A stretch of 20,706 nucleotides of DNA from the NCBI GenBank assembly GCA_937898445.1, contig CALEJY010000237.1:1-20706 (forward strand), written 5' to 3'. The notes beneath the pieces were generated by a model that was not told where the DNA came from, ran no database searches, and saw only the letters and a program-made list of their open reading frames with translations. The translations under genes were made by a program, and so were the position numbers. Below, in pieces: positions 20,627 through 20,706 of the stretch. The stretch's first letter is position 1. Each line of letters opens with the position of its first letter. The stretch is from an uncultured Candidatus Melainabacteria bacterium. GTDB lineage: Bacteria > Cyanobacteriota > Vampirovibrionia > Gastranaerophilales > Gastranaerophilaceae.

Positions 20627-20706
20627 TTATATTATAACATATTTTTTTAAGTTTTCAAGTGATTGTCCTAGTTCAACACATATTAGACTAAGCACACTTT
20701 TCTTTT
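20627..20706 (-). CDS. Possible C-terminal end of a gene entering from the right
   Basis: An open frame on the minus strand runs from the window edge to a TAA at 20627-20629, giving about 25 residues. They include the protein-like stretch SLICVELGQSLENLKKYV. No start is in the window, so the product cannot be named. If real, the hairpins and terminator downstream (20622-20517) could belong to its message, and the promoter-like boxes at 20631-20658 would be inside its coding end. Confidence 0.35.
   Translation of the reverse strand, partial: KKSVLSLICVELGQSLENLKKYVII
20631..20658 (-). promoter_or_regulatory. Promoter-like element for the antisense RNA
   Basis: On the minus strand, TTGAAA (20653-20658), a 16-nt spacer and TATAAT (20631-20636). 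A second overlapping TATAAT lies at 20626-20631. It would start an RNA near 20624. Confidence 0.5.

Noticed and set aside
1..20706. CRISPR arrays, insertion sequences, prophage or integration sites
   Set aside because: No regularly spaced repeats, transposase or integrase genes, or terminal repeats of fitting size were seen.

Overview
The window is about 20.7 kb of AT-rich chromosome, densely packed with ordinary single-copy genes. No phage, insertion sequence or CRISPR array is visible. The best guess for the organism is a non-photosynthetic cyanobacterial relative from the Candidatus Gastranaerophilales / Vampirovibrionia (Melainabacteria). The main clue is an LdpA-type two-[4Fe-4S] protein at 11536-12525, a family I otherwise associate with cyanobacteria. 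The low GC and several lineage-type hypothetical proteins fit. No rRNA is present to settle the placement.

Left end (1-2500): a dTDP-rhamnose operon on the minus strand (rfbC then rfbB, running off the left edge), a small exported protein, and a YkgJ-type cysteine-cluster protein. 2500-7180: a bacterial ferritin, a GNAT-like protein, a degenerate amylase-like TIM-barrel protein followed by a 432-residue protein with repeated ferritin-like iron-ligand motifs, and a beta-carbonic anhydrase. 7286-10180: a Gln/Pro-rich protein with a possible FliK-like C-terminus followed by glyoxalase I, then spermidine synthase and a HIT protein on the minus strand. Short degenerate repeats flank the HIT gene. 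10352-14103: a membrane-anchored class A beta-lactamase-fold protein translationally coupled to the LdpA homologue, facing a three-gene YbjQ-YbjQ-M48 protease operon. 14280-18206: clpB, a previously unlisted 44-residue peptide gene, a stand-alone response-regulator receiver domain, and a membrane-anchored small heat-shock-like protein. 18351-20335: an orphan ribbon-helix-helix regulator and a large U32 (RlhA-like) protein.

Two things stand out. First, at least five genes have a TATAAT box 6 or 7 nt before the ATG and no Shine-Dalgarno sequence, whereas most of the others have a clear one. This suggests that leaderless transcripts are a regular second mode of expression here. In two places such a promoter sits directly against, or inside, the terminator of the preceding gene.

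Second, the right end (20399-20658) holds a compact candidate regulatory locus. A plus-strand promoter precedes a leader whose ACCTCC can pair with the GGAGGT ribosome binding site of a 24-codon, cationic, hydrophobic peptide. A minus-strand promoter drives a possible RNA of about 108 nt, with three hairpins and a strong terminator, that is antisense to nearly the whole peptide ORF. The layout resembles a type I toxin-antitoxin module, but this is an inference from layout only.
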